64,000 bases of DNA. It comes from Nonomuraea fuscirosea (lineage in GTDB: Bacteria; Actinomycetota; Actinomycetes; Streptosporangiales; Streptosporangiaceae). Positions within the stretch are counted from its first letter, which is position 1. Each line of letters starts with the position of its first letter. The DNA lies in contig NZ_PVNG01000001.1 of NCBI RefSeq assembly GCF_003001935.1, positions 124,001 to 188,000 on the forward strand, written 5' to 3'. Position numbers and translations under genes: made by a program. This document shows, one piece after another, positions 25,379 to 33,251 of the stretch. The notes under the pieces were generated by a model. That model was not told the DNA's origin, ran no database searches, and saw nothing but the letters and a program-made list of their open reading frames with translations.

Positions 25379-26119
25379 ATGAAAGCAGCCCCCGAGGCCC
25401 AGAAGCGACTGCTCGACCTGGCAGAGCTCGACTCCGTGATTGACCGGCTGGCCCACCGCCGCCGCACCCTTCCCGAGCTGGCCGTGATCGACGAGCGGTC
25501 CAAGCTGCACGCCAGGCTCGCTACCCAGGTGATCGAGGCCGAGACCGAGTCGGGCGACCTGGCGCGTGAGCAGAGCAAGGCCGAAAGTGACGTCGAAGCC
25601 GTGCGCACCAGGGCCGACCGTGACCAGAAGCGCCTCGACTCCGGCGCCGTGACCTCGCCCCGCGACCTGGCGAGCCTCCAGTCCGAGATCGTCTCGCTGC
25701 ACAAGCGCCAGGGCGATCTGGAAGAGGTCGTGCTGGAGATCATGGAGCGCCGGGAGGCCGCCGACACCAAGGTGACCGACCTGGTGACCAAGCGCGACGA
25801 GGTCCGCGCCGAGCTCTCGGCGGCCGAGGACCGCCGCGACGCCGCGTTCGGTGAGATCGAGAAGGAGTCGGCCGAGGTCCAGGGCCGCCGCACGGGCGTC
25901 GCCGGTGAGATCCCCGCCGACCTGCTCAAGCTCTACGAGAAGCTCAGGGAGCAGTACGGCGTAGGCGCCGCCATGCTGCACGGCGGCCGGTGCCAGGGCT
26001 GCAAGGTGGCCCTGTCCATCGCCGAGATGAACCGCATCAAGGCCGCTCCCCACGACGAGGTGCTCCGGTGTGAGGAGTGCCGCCGCATCCTCGTCCGTAC
26101 GGCAGAGTCAGGGCTGTGA
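25379..26119 (+). CDS. Coiled-coil protein with C4 zinc ribbon (Rv2229c-like)
   Basis: A 246-residue protein: residues 10-180 are a long charged antiparallel coiled coil (heptad-like ERSKLHARLATQVIEAETESG), and the end carries a zinc ribbon CQGC...CEEC (about 209 and 231). This is the arrangement of the actinobacterial zinc-ribbon family, distantly like Helicobacter HP0958. Binding to RNA or protein partners is the usual proposal. The start ATG has AGAGGA 8 bases upstream. Its stop overlaps the next GTG, so expression is coupled to RNase H/phosphatase. Confidence 0.9.
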   Translation: MKAAPEAQKRLLDLAELDSVIDRLAHRRRTLPELAVIDERSKLHARLATQVIEAETESGDLAREQSKAESDVEAVRTRADRDQKRLDSGAVTSPRDLASLQSEIVSLHKRQGDLEEVVLEIMERREAADTKVTDLVTKRDEVRAELSAAEDRRDAAFGEIEKESAEVQGRRTGVAGEIPADLLKLYEKLREQYGVGAAMLHGGRCQGCKVALSIAEMNRIKAAPHDEVLRCEECRRILVRTAESGL

Positions 26120-27420
26120 CCTCCTACGTCATCGAGGCCGACGGCGGCTCGCGGGGCAACCCGGGGCCGGCCGGCTACGGCGCGGTCGTCAAGGACGCCG
26201 CCGACGGCCAGGTGCTGGCGGAGGCGGCCGAGGCGATCGGCGTCACCACCAACAACGTCGCCGAATACCGCGGCCTGATCGCGGGCCTGCAGGCGGTGCT
26301 CGACCTGGGCGGCGACGGCTCGGCCGTGGCCGTGCGGATGGACTCGAAGCTGGTCGTCGAGCAGATGGCCGGCCGCTGGAAGATCAAGAACGAGGGCCTG
26401 CGCCCGCTGGCGGCGCAGGCCGGCTCGCTGGTCAGGCGGCTGCGCGTGACCGAGTGGACGTGGATTCCGCGCGAACGCAACAAGCACGCCGACCGCCTGG
26501 CCAACGAGGCCATGGACGCCGCCGCCAAGGGCCTCACCTGGACGGCGGGCGGCACGTTGGGGGACGACGGCGCCGCCAAGACCGACAGAAGCGATGGCAC
26601 CGCCAAAAAGGCGACCCAGGCCGACAGAGGCCCTCAAACCCCTGTGAAGGGATCGAGGAAACCGGCGCCCACGGGCCAGACCGACCTCCTCGACGCGGGC
26701 GACATCTCCGAACTGTCCGGCCCCACCGCCTCCCTCGCCACCGCCCAGCAGACAGCCAGACCCGCGGGCACGGCCACCGGCACCGGCTGGGCCCCGCCCA
26801 CCCGCGTCGCCACCTCCCTGCTCCTCCTCCGCCACGGCGAGACCGAACTGTCGGTCGAACGCCGGTTCTCGGGCCGGGGCGACGCCGAGCTCACGCCCGC
26901 CGGCCTGGCCCAGGCGTCGGCGGCGGCGGAGCGGCTGTCGCGGGAGCCGTACCGGCTCGACGTGATCGTCACCTCCCCGCTCACCCGCGCCCGCCAGACC
27001 GCGCAGGCGGTCGCCGCCCGCACCGGCCTCGACGTGGAGGTGTGCGAAGACCTCAGAGAGGCCGATTTCGGCGCCTGGGAGGGCCACACGTTCACGGAGG
27101 TGCAGCGCCGCTGGCCCGCCGAGCTCGCGGCCTGGCTCGCCGACCCCGAGGTCGCCCCACCGGGCGGCGAGAGCTTCGCCACCACCGCCCGCCGCGTCGA
27201 GGCGGCCAGGGAACGGCTGGCGGAACGGCACGAGGGCAAGACGGTGCTGGCGGTCTCGCACGTGACGCCCATCAAGCTGCTCCTCAGGCAGGCCCTGATG
27301 GCGCCGCTGGAGTCGCTCTACCGCATGCACCTCGACCTGGCCTGCCTGTCGCTGATCGAGTACTACGCGGACGGCCCGTCCGTGGTGAAGTCGTTCAACG
27401 ACACCTCCCACCTGCGCTGA
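26116..27420 (+). CDS. Bifunctional RNase HI / histidine phosphatase
   Basis: A 434-residue two-domain enzyme. Domain 1 (1-150) is RNase HI: EADGGSRGNPGPAGYG, NNVAEYRGL, VRMDSKLVVEQM and NKHADRLANEAM supply the Asp-Glu-Asp-Asp metal-binding carboxylates that cut RNA in RNA:DNA hybrids. A basic, Thr/Pro-rich linker of about 80 residues follows. Domain 2 (about 232-434) is a phosphoglycerate-mutase-type phosphatase starting LLLLRHGETELS with the phosphohistidine, ending VSHVTPIKLLLR. The mycobacterial homologue Rv2228c also has alpha-ribazole phosphatase (CobC) activity. GTG at 26116 overlaps the upstream TGA (GTGA). Confidence 0.93.
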   Translation: MTSYVIEADGGSRGNPGPAGYGAVVKDAADGQVLAEAAEAIGVTTNNVAEYRGLIAGLQAVLDLGGDGSAVAVRMDSKLVVEQMAGRWKIKNEGLRPLAAQAGSLVRRLRVTEWTWIPRERNKHADRLANEAMDAAAKGLTWTAGGTLGDDGAAKTDRSDGTAKKATQADRGPQTPVKGSRKPAPTGQTDLLDAGDISELSGPTASLATAQQTARPAGTATGTGWAPPTRVATSLLLLRHGETELSVERRFSGRGDAELTPAGLAQASAAAERLSREPYRLDVIVTSPLTRARQTAQAVAARTGLDVEVCEDLREADFGAWEGHTFTEVQRRWPAELAAWLADPEVAPPGGESFATTARRVEAARERLAERHEGKTVLAVSHVTPIKLLLRQALMAPLESLYRMHLDLACLSLIEYYADGPSVVKSFNDTSHLR

Positions 27421-27424
27421 CGGG

Positions 27425-27457
27425 GGCCGTGCCGGGACTGTGTCACCCGGCACGGCC
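27425..27457 (+). terminator. Terminator of the Nif3/RNase H operon
   Basis: GGCCGTGCCGGG (27425-27436) pairs perfectly with CCCGGCACGGCC (27446-27457) across a 9-base loop, starting four bases after the stop codon. It separates the operon from rnpB. Confidence 0.75.
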
Positions 27458-27547
27458 GCCGACGTCGCCACCACCCCCCTCAGGCGATGACCACCCCATC
27501 CCAGCCGCTCGATCTTGCGCTTGAGTGGGAAACCACTTGAAGTTTGA

Positions 27548-27553
27548 TAGCCT
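27548..27553 (+). promoter_or_regulatory. Candidate -10 box (TAGCCT) of rnpB
   Basis: TAGCCT ends about 6 bases before the first paired base of RNase P RNA, so it is positioned as its -10 element. The -35 is not clear; TTGAGT at 27521 is too far at ideal spacing. Confidence 0.35.
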
Positions 27554-27559
27554 TCCGCA

Positions 27560-27951
27560 GACGAGTCGGCCGGGCGACCGCGTCGGGCCTCATCAGGCCC
27601 GCCGAGGAAGGTCCGGGCTCCACAGGGCAGGGTGGTCGGTAACGCCGACCCGGGGTGACCCGCGGGAAAGTGCCACAGAAAGCAGACCGCCTTCCGGCCT
27701 GGCCGGGAGGTGAGGGTGAAAGGGTGGTGTAAGAGACCACCAGCGCCCACGGCGACGTGGGCGGCTAGGTAAACCCCACCCGGAGCAAGGTCAAGAAGGG
27801 ACGCTCTCCGGAGCGTTCCGCGCGCGACGTTCGAGGGCTGCCCGCCCGAGCCGCGCGGGTAGACCGCTTGAGACCGCTGGCAACGGCGGCCCTAGATGGA
27901 TGGTCGCCCCTTCGTCAGAAGGACAGAACCCGGCCTACAGGCCGACTCGTC
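27560..27951 (+). ncRNA. rnpB: RNase P RNA, bacterial class A
   Basis: The catalytic RNA that matures tRNA 5' ends. Its terminal helix P1 is visible: GACGAGTCGGC at 27560-27570 pairs with GCCGACTCGTC at 27941-27951. The universally conserved core is present: GAGGAAGGTCCGGGCTCC followed by ACAGGGCAGGGTGGT, then GGTGAGGGTGAAAGGGTG near 27708-27725, GTGTAAGAGACCACCAGC, GGCTAGGTAAACCCC, and near the 3' end AGACCGCTTGAG with GGACAGAACCCGGCCTACAG. The length (about 392 nt) fits actinobacteria. A MerR gene ends only 16 bases after its 3' end. Confidence 0.95.
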
Positions 27952-27966
27952 ACCCCATCACTTTCC

Positions 27967-28320
27967 TTAGTTCGCCCGCAACGGGCATCCGGTGCCGACG
28001 CGGGCGGTGAGTTCGGCTCGCAGGGCGCCGAGTTCGGCCATGCGCTCATCGATGACCTGGATCTTCTCTTCGAACAGCGTGGACAGGGCTTGCGCGCTGT
28101 CCGGTGCGTCGCGCAGGTCCTCGCCGTGCCGGGCGATCTCCGCCAGCGAGAAACCGAGTTTCTGCGCCGTGCGTACGTAGTGCAGCCAGACCACGGTCTC
28201 GGGCGGGAAATCGCGGTAGCCGTTGGCCAGCCGATGACCTGCGACGAGCCCGACCTTCTCGTAGAACCGAATGGTGTCCTTGGTCATGCCCGCCTGGGCG
28301 GCCAGTTCTCCGATGCGCAT
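27967..28320 (-). CDS. MerR-family regulator
   Basis: A 117-residue MerR regulator: winged-helix domain MRIGELAAQAGMTKDTIRFYEKVGLV (1-26) and a coiled-coil dimer helix through about residue 110 (SAQALSTLFEEKIQVIDERMAELGALR). One cysteine near the C-terminus (GTGCPLRAN) resembles the metal-sensing tails of CadR/ZntR-type members, but the full cysteine set is absent. It is divergent from a small membrane protein, and a MerR-type promoter with a 19-base spacer lies between them. ATG at 28320 is chosen; the longer upstream frame has no regulator features. Confidence 0.88.
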   Translation of the reverse strand: MRIGELAAQAGMTKDTIRFYEKVGLVAGHRLANGYRDFPPETVVWLHYVRTAQKLGFSLAEIARHGEDLRDAPDSAQALSTLFEEKIQVIDERMAELGALRAELTARVGTGCPLRAN

Positions 28321-28341
28321 GATCCTCCGTCGGCTCCTGAC

Positions 28342-28372
28342 TTGACCTTGGAGCCTACTCCACCCTTTAGCG
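28342..28372 (+). promoter_or_regulatory. MerR-type promoter/operator with 19-bp spacer
   Basis: TTGACC (28342-28347) is a -35 and TTAGCG (28367-28372) a weak -10, 19 bases apart, the stretched spacing characteristic of MerR-activated promoters. Within the spacer TGGAG-CCTA-CTCCA (28349-28362) is a perfect dyad. The promoter reads toward the small membrane gene at 28408. Confidence 0.7.
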
Positions 28373-28407
28373 TGGCACTCCCGCTGAGCAACCGCAGGAG
28401 GTCCATC

Positions 28408-28842
28408 GTGATTCATCGTCTCACCCCTTCCCGCCCTGCCTATCTGCACGTCGTACGTGCCAGCGCCTGGTACGACCTCGTCGTCACGGCCGGATTCGTG
28501 ACACCGTGGACCTACGCCCTCGTCCACGGCGCCCTCTCCTCCTTGGGCGCCACCCTCGGACTGGGCGTCCTGCCGTCCCTCGACCCCCTGCAGATCCTGT
28601 ACGCGAATCTGATGGGTTCGGTGGTCGTCGTCTGGGCCGTTCTGCGCATCGTCAGACCGCTGCCGGTGCACGGACTGTTCGACGGCGTCGCACGCACGCT
28701 ATTCGCGATCTGGCAGGCCTATGCGTTGAGCCAGGGCGTCACACGGGTGTTGTGGCTGTTCCTCGTGGTCGAGGCGACGTTCGGGGTGCTTCAGCTCGCA
28801 CCTTGGCGGCCGAGCCGTGCGGCGAAGTCTGTAGCCGCATGA
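28408..28842 (+). CDS. Small four-helix membrane protein, MerR-controlled
   Basis: A 144-residue membrane protein with about four hydrophobic segments and no recognised catalytic motif. It starts at a GTG preceded by CAGGAGG. The MerR dyad and 19-base-spaced promoter directly upstream indicate that it is the main target of the divergent regulator, so it may be induced by the MerR ligand. Tyr and Trp are placed near the membrane borders (HVVRASAWYDLVVTAG). Function not recognised; a drug- or metal-response membrane factor is possible by context only. Confidence 0.72.
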   Translation: MIHRLTPSRPAYLHVVRASAWYDLVVTAGFVTPWTYALVHGALSSLGATLGLGVLPSLDPLQILYANLMGSVVVVWAVLRIVRPLPVHGLFDGVARTLFAIWQAYALSQGVTRVLWLFLVVEATFGVLQLAPWRPSRAAKSVAA

Positions 28843-28917
28843 CCTTTCGTCGAAGCGTCTGCTTCTTGACGCCCTGGAGACATGTACCGGCAGGCCGCGC
28901 TCTGACATATTGAGCCC

Positions 28918-29367
28918 ATGAGCCCGGCGGACCGCAGGCCCTGGTGGGACGGCCTCCCCGTCACACAGAAAATCATCGCGTTCACCGCTCCGCCGATCAT
29001 CGCGATTTTCGGCCTGACCAGGCTGGTCTTCGTCCGTCCTTCCGGCTTCGAATTCGCGACACTTCTGGCCCTCGTACTCTTGGGCGTCGTACTTTGCGTC
29101 ACCACGATGCGCGATCTCTTACGCACGAGGACCCGGCAGACCCACGGGAATCCGCGCTTCGAGATCACGATGCGCGGTTACCGCCGGCACGACGTGGACA
29201 GCTACATCGCGTCGCTGGAACGGCCGCATGAGAACGCTTCTCCCACAAGCGGGACACCTCATTTCGTGACAGTGTGGCGCGGCTACAACCCGCGCCAGGT
29301 GAACGAATACCTTGCTGAAACAAGAGACGACCGCCGGATCGGTGAAGGCGGAGACACGATCTCCTGA
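28918..29367 (+). CDS. Small membrane protein with two DivIVA-like motifs
   Basis: A 149-residue protein. Residues 15-65 hold two transmembrane helices (KIIAFTAPPIIAIFGLTRLVF; FATLLALVLLGVVLCV). The rest is cytoplasmic and contains the DivIVA-type pattern twice: FEITMRGYRRHDVDSYIASLE and FVTVWRGYNPRQVNEYLAE, which match the N-terminal membrane-targeting motif of DivIVA (R-G-Y-x3-x-V-D/N-x-Y/F). The coiled coil that normally follows is missing. This suggests a membrane-bound module recruited to, or interfering with, polar or septal DivIVA. ATG at 28918 lies just after TATTGAGCCC; no strong ribosome binding site. Confidence 0.72.
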   Translation: MSPADRRPWWDGLPVTQKIIAFTAPPIIAIFGLTRLVFVRPSGFEFATLLALVLLGVVLCVTTMRDLLRTRTRQTHGNPRFEITMRGYRRHDVDSYIASLERPHENASPTSGTPHFVTVWRGYNPRQVNEYLAETRDDRRIGEGGDTIS

Positions 29368-29411
29368 GCTCCGATATTTGGTCAGTGGCCGCGCGATTGC
29401 GAGGGTTATGC

Positions 29412-29827
29412 ATGCCGGACGTGACGAAATCCATCGCCCAGCGTAATGCCGAAGTCGTCCGCCGCTACTTGCGGATCTTCGAGGACCGTCGAACAACTGA
29501 CCTAGAGGGCCTAATGGCCGAGGATGTGCTCATCCATGGCGCGGGCCAGCACGTGCGAGGGCGGCACCATGTCGAAGCGTCGATCTTGACGCCCGGATTG
29601 TCGAACTGCCGCGTGCGCATCGACGACATCTTCGCGGCTGGGACCGGGTCACTGCGGCCTTCACGCTGACCTATGCGCACGACCGCACGGGCAGAGATCT
29701 GACCATGACAGGGATCAAGTCGTACCGACTGCATGATGGCAAGATCGTCGAGTTCTGGGGCGAGACCGACGTGTACGGGTTGCTCCGTCAGGCGGGGCTC
29801 GTCCCCGAATCGATCCCAGCCTTCTAG
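29412..29827 (+). pseudogene. SnoaL-like polyketide cyclase/NTF2-fold protein, frameshifted
   Basis: Starts MPDVTKSIAQRNAEVVRRYLRIFEDRR with GAGGG upstream and carries the SnoaL features LMAEDVLIHGAGQHVRG. Around 29640 (GGCTGGGACC) one base is missing: the reading frame goes to a stop at 29669, while the expected continuation DRVTAAFTLTYAHDRTG...GKIVEFWGETDVYGLLRQAG runs in the next frame to a TAG at 29825. The tail matches the end of the SnoaL fold, so the split is one gene with a single-base deletion in a G run. It may be a decayed gene or a sequencing error. Confidence 0.75.
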
Positions 29828-30189
29828 ACAGCAGTCGACGCCGCAAGCCGTGGCACCGGTTCGTGCCCCGAATGCCGTCCCCCGGGGACTCCGAGCACGC
29901 GCGATCTCCGCCGACGCCCGCGGGCGGCGGGCTGAGACCGGGGAGGAAGGAGGTCAGCCGGCGTTTCGGAGGAGCGACGTCGGTCAGCGCCCATTTCGGC
30001 GGCTTTTGTTCGCGTCGGCTGTCACACAGCGGCGGCGGGCGGTTGCCCGCCGTTACCTGAACCGCCGCCGCCTGAACCATGGAAGGGATAACCTGCGAGC
30101 CGCTGGTCACCTCAGCGCGGCCCGCAGCGTTTCTGATGTCGGCTCACCCTCGGCGCCAGAACAGATCCGCCTCAAGAAAGTCGATCATC
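29828..30189. other. Intergenic region upstream of the radical SAM gene
   Basis: This 362-base region has no gene I can support; reading frames here are Arg/Pro-rich shadow frames. CGGCGGGC-GGTT-GCCCGCCG (30033-30052) is a perfect 8-base hairpin, likely a terminator for the SnoaL gene. A repeated CCTGAACC (about 30055 and 30070) flanks a GCC run. No precursor-peptide frame with a credible ribosome binding site was found. Confidence 0.5.
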
Positions 30190-31169
30190 ATGACGGCTGA
30201 ACCAGCATTCGCCACTCCGGCTTCCGGGCCCCGACCCGCCCTCACCTCGGTGTGGTTCCTGGAGTTGGAGCTCACCCAGCGGTGCCAGTTGCGGTGCCCG
30301 AGCCTCTGCTACGCCGACGCCGGCCCTACCAAGGGTCGTGGGCAGATGACCTGCGCCGACTGGGAACGGCTCCTCGACACCGCTCCCGCCGCCGGCATCA
30401 CAACGGTCCAGCTCATCGGTGGCGAGCCGACCGTTCACCCGGACTTCTCGCGCCTGGCCGAGCAGCTCTCGGGGTGGGGCTGCGCGTCCAGGTGTATTCC
30501 AACCTGTACCGCGTCACCGCCCCGTTGTGGGAGCTGTACTCCCACCCGGACGTGACGCTGGCGACGTCCTATTACAGCGACGTCGCCGCCGAGCATGACA
30601 GGATCACCGACCGCCGAGGCAGCCATGCCAGGACCCGTGCCAACATCCTGCGGGCGATCGAACGCGGCATCGCGCTCAAAGTCGGCATCGTTGACCTCGG
30701 TGGGTCTGGTCAGCGTGCTGACGAAGCTCGTGAGGAGATGATCAGCATGGGCGCTGCTCATGTCGGGGCTCCCGACCGGATACGTGCGGTCGGCCGCGCC
30801 GCCCGCACCATGGGTGTGCAGTCGAACGTGAACGAGTTGTGTGGCCAGTGCGGTGACGGTCGTGCTGCCGTCTCCTGGAACGGCGACGTCCGGACGTGTG
30901 TCCTGTCCCGATTCCTGCCTTCAGCCGGCAACGTCCGCACCACTCGGCTGGCCGACATCTTCGGCAGTGCCGCCTGGTACGAGCTGCTCGCGCAGGTGCC
31001 TCGCCGGCCTCAGCCGCGAGACGGCGACTGCAAGCCGAACACCCCCTGCAAGCCGAACCAGGACGGCGGTGACTGTAAACCGGCCGAGACCATCTGCGAG
31101 GGCGACGCACTGGTTCTGCCACGGATTTCCGCACGCGAGATTCGACCGGAGACAGGAGGCGGTCGGTGA
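30190..31169 (+). pseudogene. Radical SAM/SPASM-like enzyme, frameshifted
   Basis: ATG at 30190. The N-terminal barrel contains the cluster motif LTQRCQLRCPSLCYADAG, spaced C-x3-C-x3-C rather than the usual C-x3-C-x2-C, then TVQLIGGEPTVHPDF. Near 30470-30480 (CTCTCGGGGTGGGGCTGC) a base is missing: the first frame ends at 30555, and the true continuation GLRVQVYSNLYRV...LATSYYSD runs to 31169. A SPASM-like Cys set (ELCGQCGDGRAAV; VRTCVLSRFL) and a Cys/Pro/Asp-rich tail (DGDCKPNTPCKPNQDGGDC) follow. Such enzymes modify peptides by radical chemistry. The stop overlaps the start of a methyltransferase gene, so they act together. With the missing base restored it would be about 326 residues. Confidence 0.75.
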
Positions 31170-32323
31170 CCGGCGTCGGTGAGTGCTCTGCGATGGAGTG
31201 GAGGAAGCACGCGCGGGCCCTGGCCGCGGTCGCCACCCCGCCCGGCTCCAGGTGGCGCGGCGCCGTCGAGTCCGTACCGCGGCACGCGTTCGTTCCTCGG
31301 TGGTGGGAGTACGCCTCCAGCGGCTGGGAGCTTCGCGACGGTACGTCCGATCACCGCATGTGGTTGGAGGCGGCGTACAGCGACCAGACGCTTGTGACCC
31401 GGGTCGGCGCCCTGCACGCGGATCACGCCGGGCCGGGTGCGGTTCCGGCCGGTCTGCCCACCTCGTCGTCCACCCTGCCGGGGCTGGTGGTGCAGATGTA
31501 CCGGCACGCCTCGATCGGCGACCGATGCACCGTGCTGGACGTCGGGACCGGCAGCGGGTACGGCACCGCCGTACTCTGCGCCCGGCTCGGGGCGGCTCGC
31601 GTCAGCGCCGTCGACGTGGACCCGTACCTCAACAGCGCGGGGCGAGACCGGCTGGACGAGCTCGGTCACCAGCCGGAGCTCATCACCACCGACGCCCAGG
31701 GCCCGCTGCCCGGGCGGTGGGACCGCGTCGTCGCCATGGTGTCGGTGCGGACCGTCCCGCCCTCATGGCTGGAGGCGCTGCACGTCGGCGGCCGGTTGGT
31801 CACCACGCTCGCCGACATGGGGCTCGTTCTCACCGCCGAGAAACGGGAGGACGGCACCGCGGCCGGCAGGATCGAGCGTGACCAGGCCATGTTCATGCAC
31901 GCCAGGACCGGCGACGACTACCCACCGTATGATCCGGCGCTGAGCGAGCTAGCCGAAACGGCGGCGGGCGAGTACGTCACGCGCGGCCGTTATCCGGTGC
32001 TGGACGTGGTCGAGGCGTGGGACGTCCGCACCATGCTGGAGATACTCGCGCCCGGCATCGAGCACCACTACCTGGAGAAAGGCGACCTCCGCGTCGCGGT
32101 CATGACGCACGAGGACGGCTCGTGGGCCCGCGCCGAGGAGCGCGAGGGTGACGTCACCGTGCATCAGGGCGGGCCGCGCCGCCTGTGGGACCACCTCGAC
32201 GTCGTGCGCGACCATTGGATCCGCCATGGCGAGCTGCCGTTTCGTGGCGCCCGGGCGACGATCGGCCACGACGGGGTGATCACGCTTCGGCGCGGCCGTT
32301 GGAAGGCCATCATCGGCCGGTAG
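31166..32323 (+). CDS. PIMT-like (protein-L-isoaspartate O-methyltransferase-related) methyltransferase
   Basis: A 385-residue methyltransferase related to protein-L-isoaspartate O-methyltransferases: VESVPRHAFVPRWW near the start, DQTLVTRVG, then motif I VLDVGTGSGYGTAVLCARLGAARVSAVDVD and PELITTDAQGPLP. The C-terminal third (about 240-385) is an extra domain ending VITLRRGRWKAIIG. In RiPP clusters PIMT relatives methylate Asp side chains and drive aspartimide formation; in the rSAM context, peptide modification is the most likely role. GTG 31166 overlaps the rSAM stop (GTGA) and has AGGAGG 6 bases upstream, an excellent binding site. Confidence 0.82.
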   Translation: MTGVGECSAMEWRKHARALAAVATPPGSRWRGAVESVPRHAFVPRWWEYASSGWELRDGTSDHRMWLEAAYSDQTLVTRVGALHADHAGPGAVPAGLPTSSSTLPGLVVQMYRHASIGDRCTVLDVGTGSGYGTAVLCARLGAARVSAVDVDPYLNSAGRDRLDELGHQPELITTDAQGPLPGRWDRVVAMVSVRTVPPSWLEALHVGGRLVTTLADMGLVLTAEKREDGTAAGRIERDQAMFMHARTGDDYPPYDPALSELAETAAGEYVTRGRYPVLDVVEAWDVRTMLEILAPGIEHHYLEKGDLRVAVMTHEDGSWARAEEREGDVTVHQGGPRRLWDHLDVVRDHWIRHGELPFRGARATIGHDGVITLRRGRWKAIIGR

Positions 32324-32337
32324 GAGGCGGGGCACCC

Positions 32338-32976
32338 TCAGGGTTTCGTGGTGCGGGCGTGGCCCAGGATGTGGGCGGTGCGGGGGACGAAGGGCTGGGG
32401 GGAGAAGGTGAACCGGTCGGATTCGGTCGCCTCGAAGCCCGCTCGTTCGATCGCCCGCAGGGTGTCCCGGTTCGGGTGGCAGCCGCCCGCCGCTCGGCGC
32501 CAGACCGGGGTGATGGCGTCCTCCAGCAGGGCGAACAGCGGGTTCGCCGAGCGTACGTGCTCGTAGAAGCACAGCCGCCCGCCCGGGACGAGCACGCGCG
32601 CGATCTCCGCCAGCGCCCGCTGCTGCGACGGCACCGAGCACAGCACCAGCGACACCACCGCCGTGTCGAAGTCGCTCTCCGGGCCGGGCAGGGCCTCGGC
32701 GTGGCCGGCCATCACGGAGACGGGCACCGGGGCCGACCTGGCCGCGGCGGTGGCCAGGCCGCGCAGCGTGTCGTCCGGCTCCACGGCCACGACCTCCGTC
32801 ACAGCCTTCGGGTAGTGCGGGAAGTTGAGGCCGTTGCCGGCGCCGATCTCGATCACCCGGCCCTCGGCGCCGGCCAGCAGCCGCCGCCGGTGCTCGTACG
32901 CGCCGCGCTGGTCGGTGAGCACGCTCATCCGTGCGTACGCCTGCGCGAAGCGCGGGTTCTGGAAGTCTGATGTCAT
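32338..32976 (-). CDS. Class I SAM-dependent methyltransferase
   Basis: A 212-residue methyltransferase with motif I VIEIGAGNGLNFPHYP and motif II VVAVEPDDTLRG; the downstream block VSLVLCSVPSQQRALAEIARVLVPGGRLCFYEH is typical of the small UbiE-like class, and the C-terminus has ERAGFEATESDRF. It would methylate a small or phenolic substrate. It is convergent with the PIMT-like gene; the two stops are only about 14 bases apart. No operon partner is visible; upstream is a 275-base gap with a large hairpin. Confidence 0.88.
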   Translation of the reverse strand: MTSDFQNPRFAQAYARMSVLTDQRGAYEHRRRLLAGAEGRVIEIGAGNGLNFPHYPKAVTEVVAVEPDDTLRGLATAAARSAPVPVSVMAGHAEALPGPESDFDTAVVSLVLCSVPSQQRALAEIARVLVPGGRLCFYEHVRSANPLFALLEDAITPVWRRAAGGCHPNRDTLRAIERAGFEATESDRFTFSPQPFVPRTAHILGHARTTKP

Positions 32977-33251
32977 GGCGTCCCCCGGGTTCTGTTTCTA
33001 CCAGAATGCCCGGCTCAACGCGTTCCGGCCGGTGAGGGGCGGAGGTGGGTCGCGCTCCGTCCGGCTACCATCGGCGGCCCCGAGAGGGGGCATAGCTCGA
33101 ACGGCGGGCGCCTCCGCCCCTCCGGCCCCTGGGAGTGAGGACCGGCGTCGCGAGGGGCGCCGTGGGCAACGGGAGCACCTCGCTGGCACCGCGACCCTAA
33201 CCCGCCTTCCCCGGGCCGTTCTGCGGAGGATTACGCAGAACGGCCCGGGCT
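32977..33251. other. Intergenic region with a large hairpin
   Basis: No gene is supported. It holds the 16-base perfect hairpin described separately and otherwise Arg/Pro-rich shadow frames. It also includes the upstream region of the methyltransferase gene, whose start is at 32976. Confidence 0.5.
33210..33249 (-). terminator. Very strong hairpin terminator of the SulP-carbonic anhydrase gene
   Basis: CCCGGGCCGTTCTGCG (33210-33225) pairs without mismatch with CGCAGAACGGCCCGGG (33234-33249); the loop is 8 bases. It begins 3 bases after the stop codon at 33252 on the minus strand. No T run follows. Confidence 0.8.

Noticed and set aside
29733..30200. A plus-strand frame of 155 residues between the SnoaL and radical SAM genes, considered as a precursor peptide
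   Set aside because: Arg/Ser-rich, no ribosome binding site, overlaps the end of SnoaL in another frame, and has no leader-core layout.
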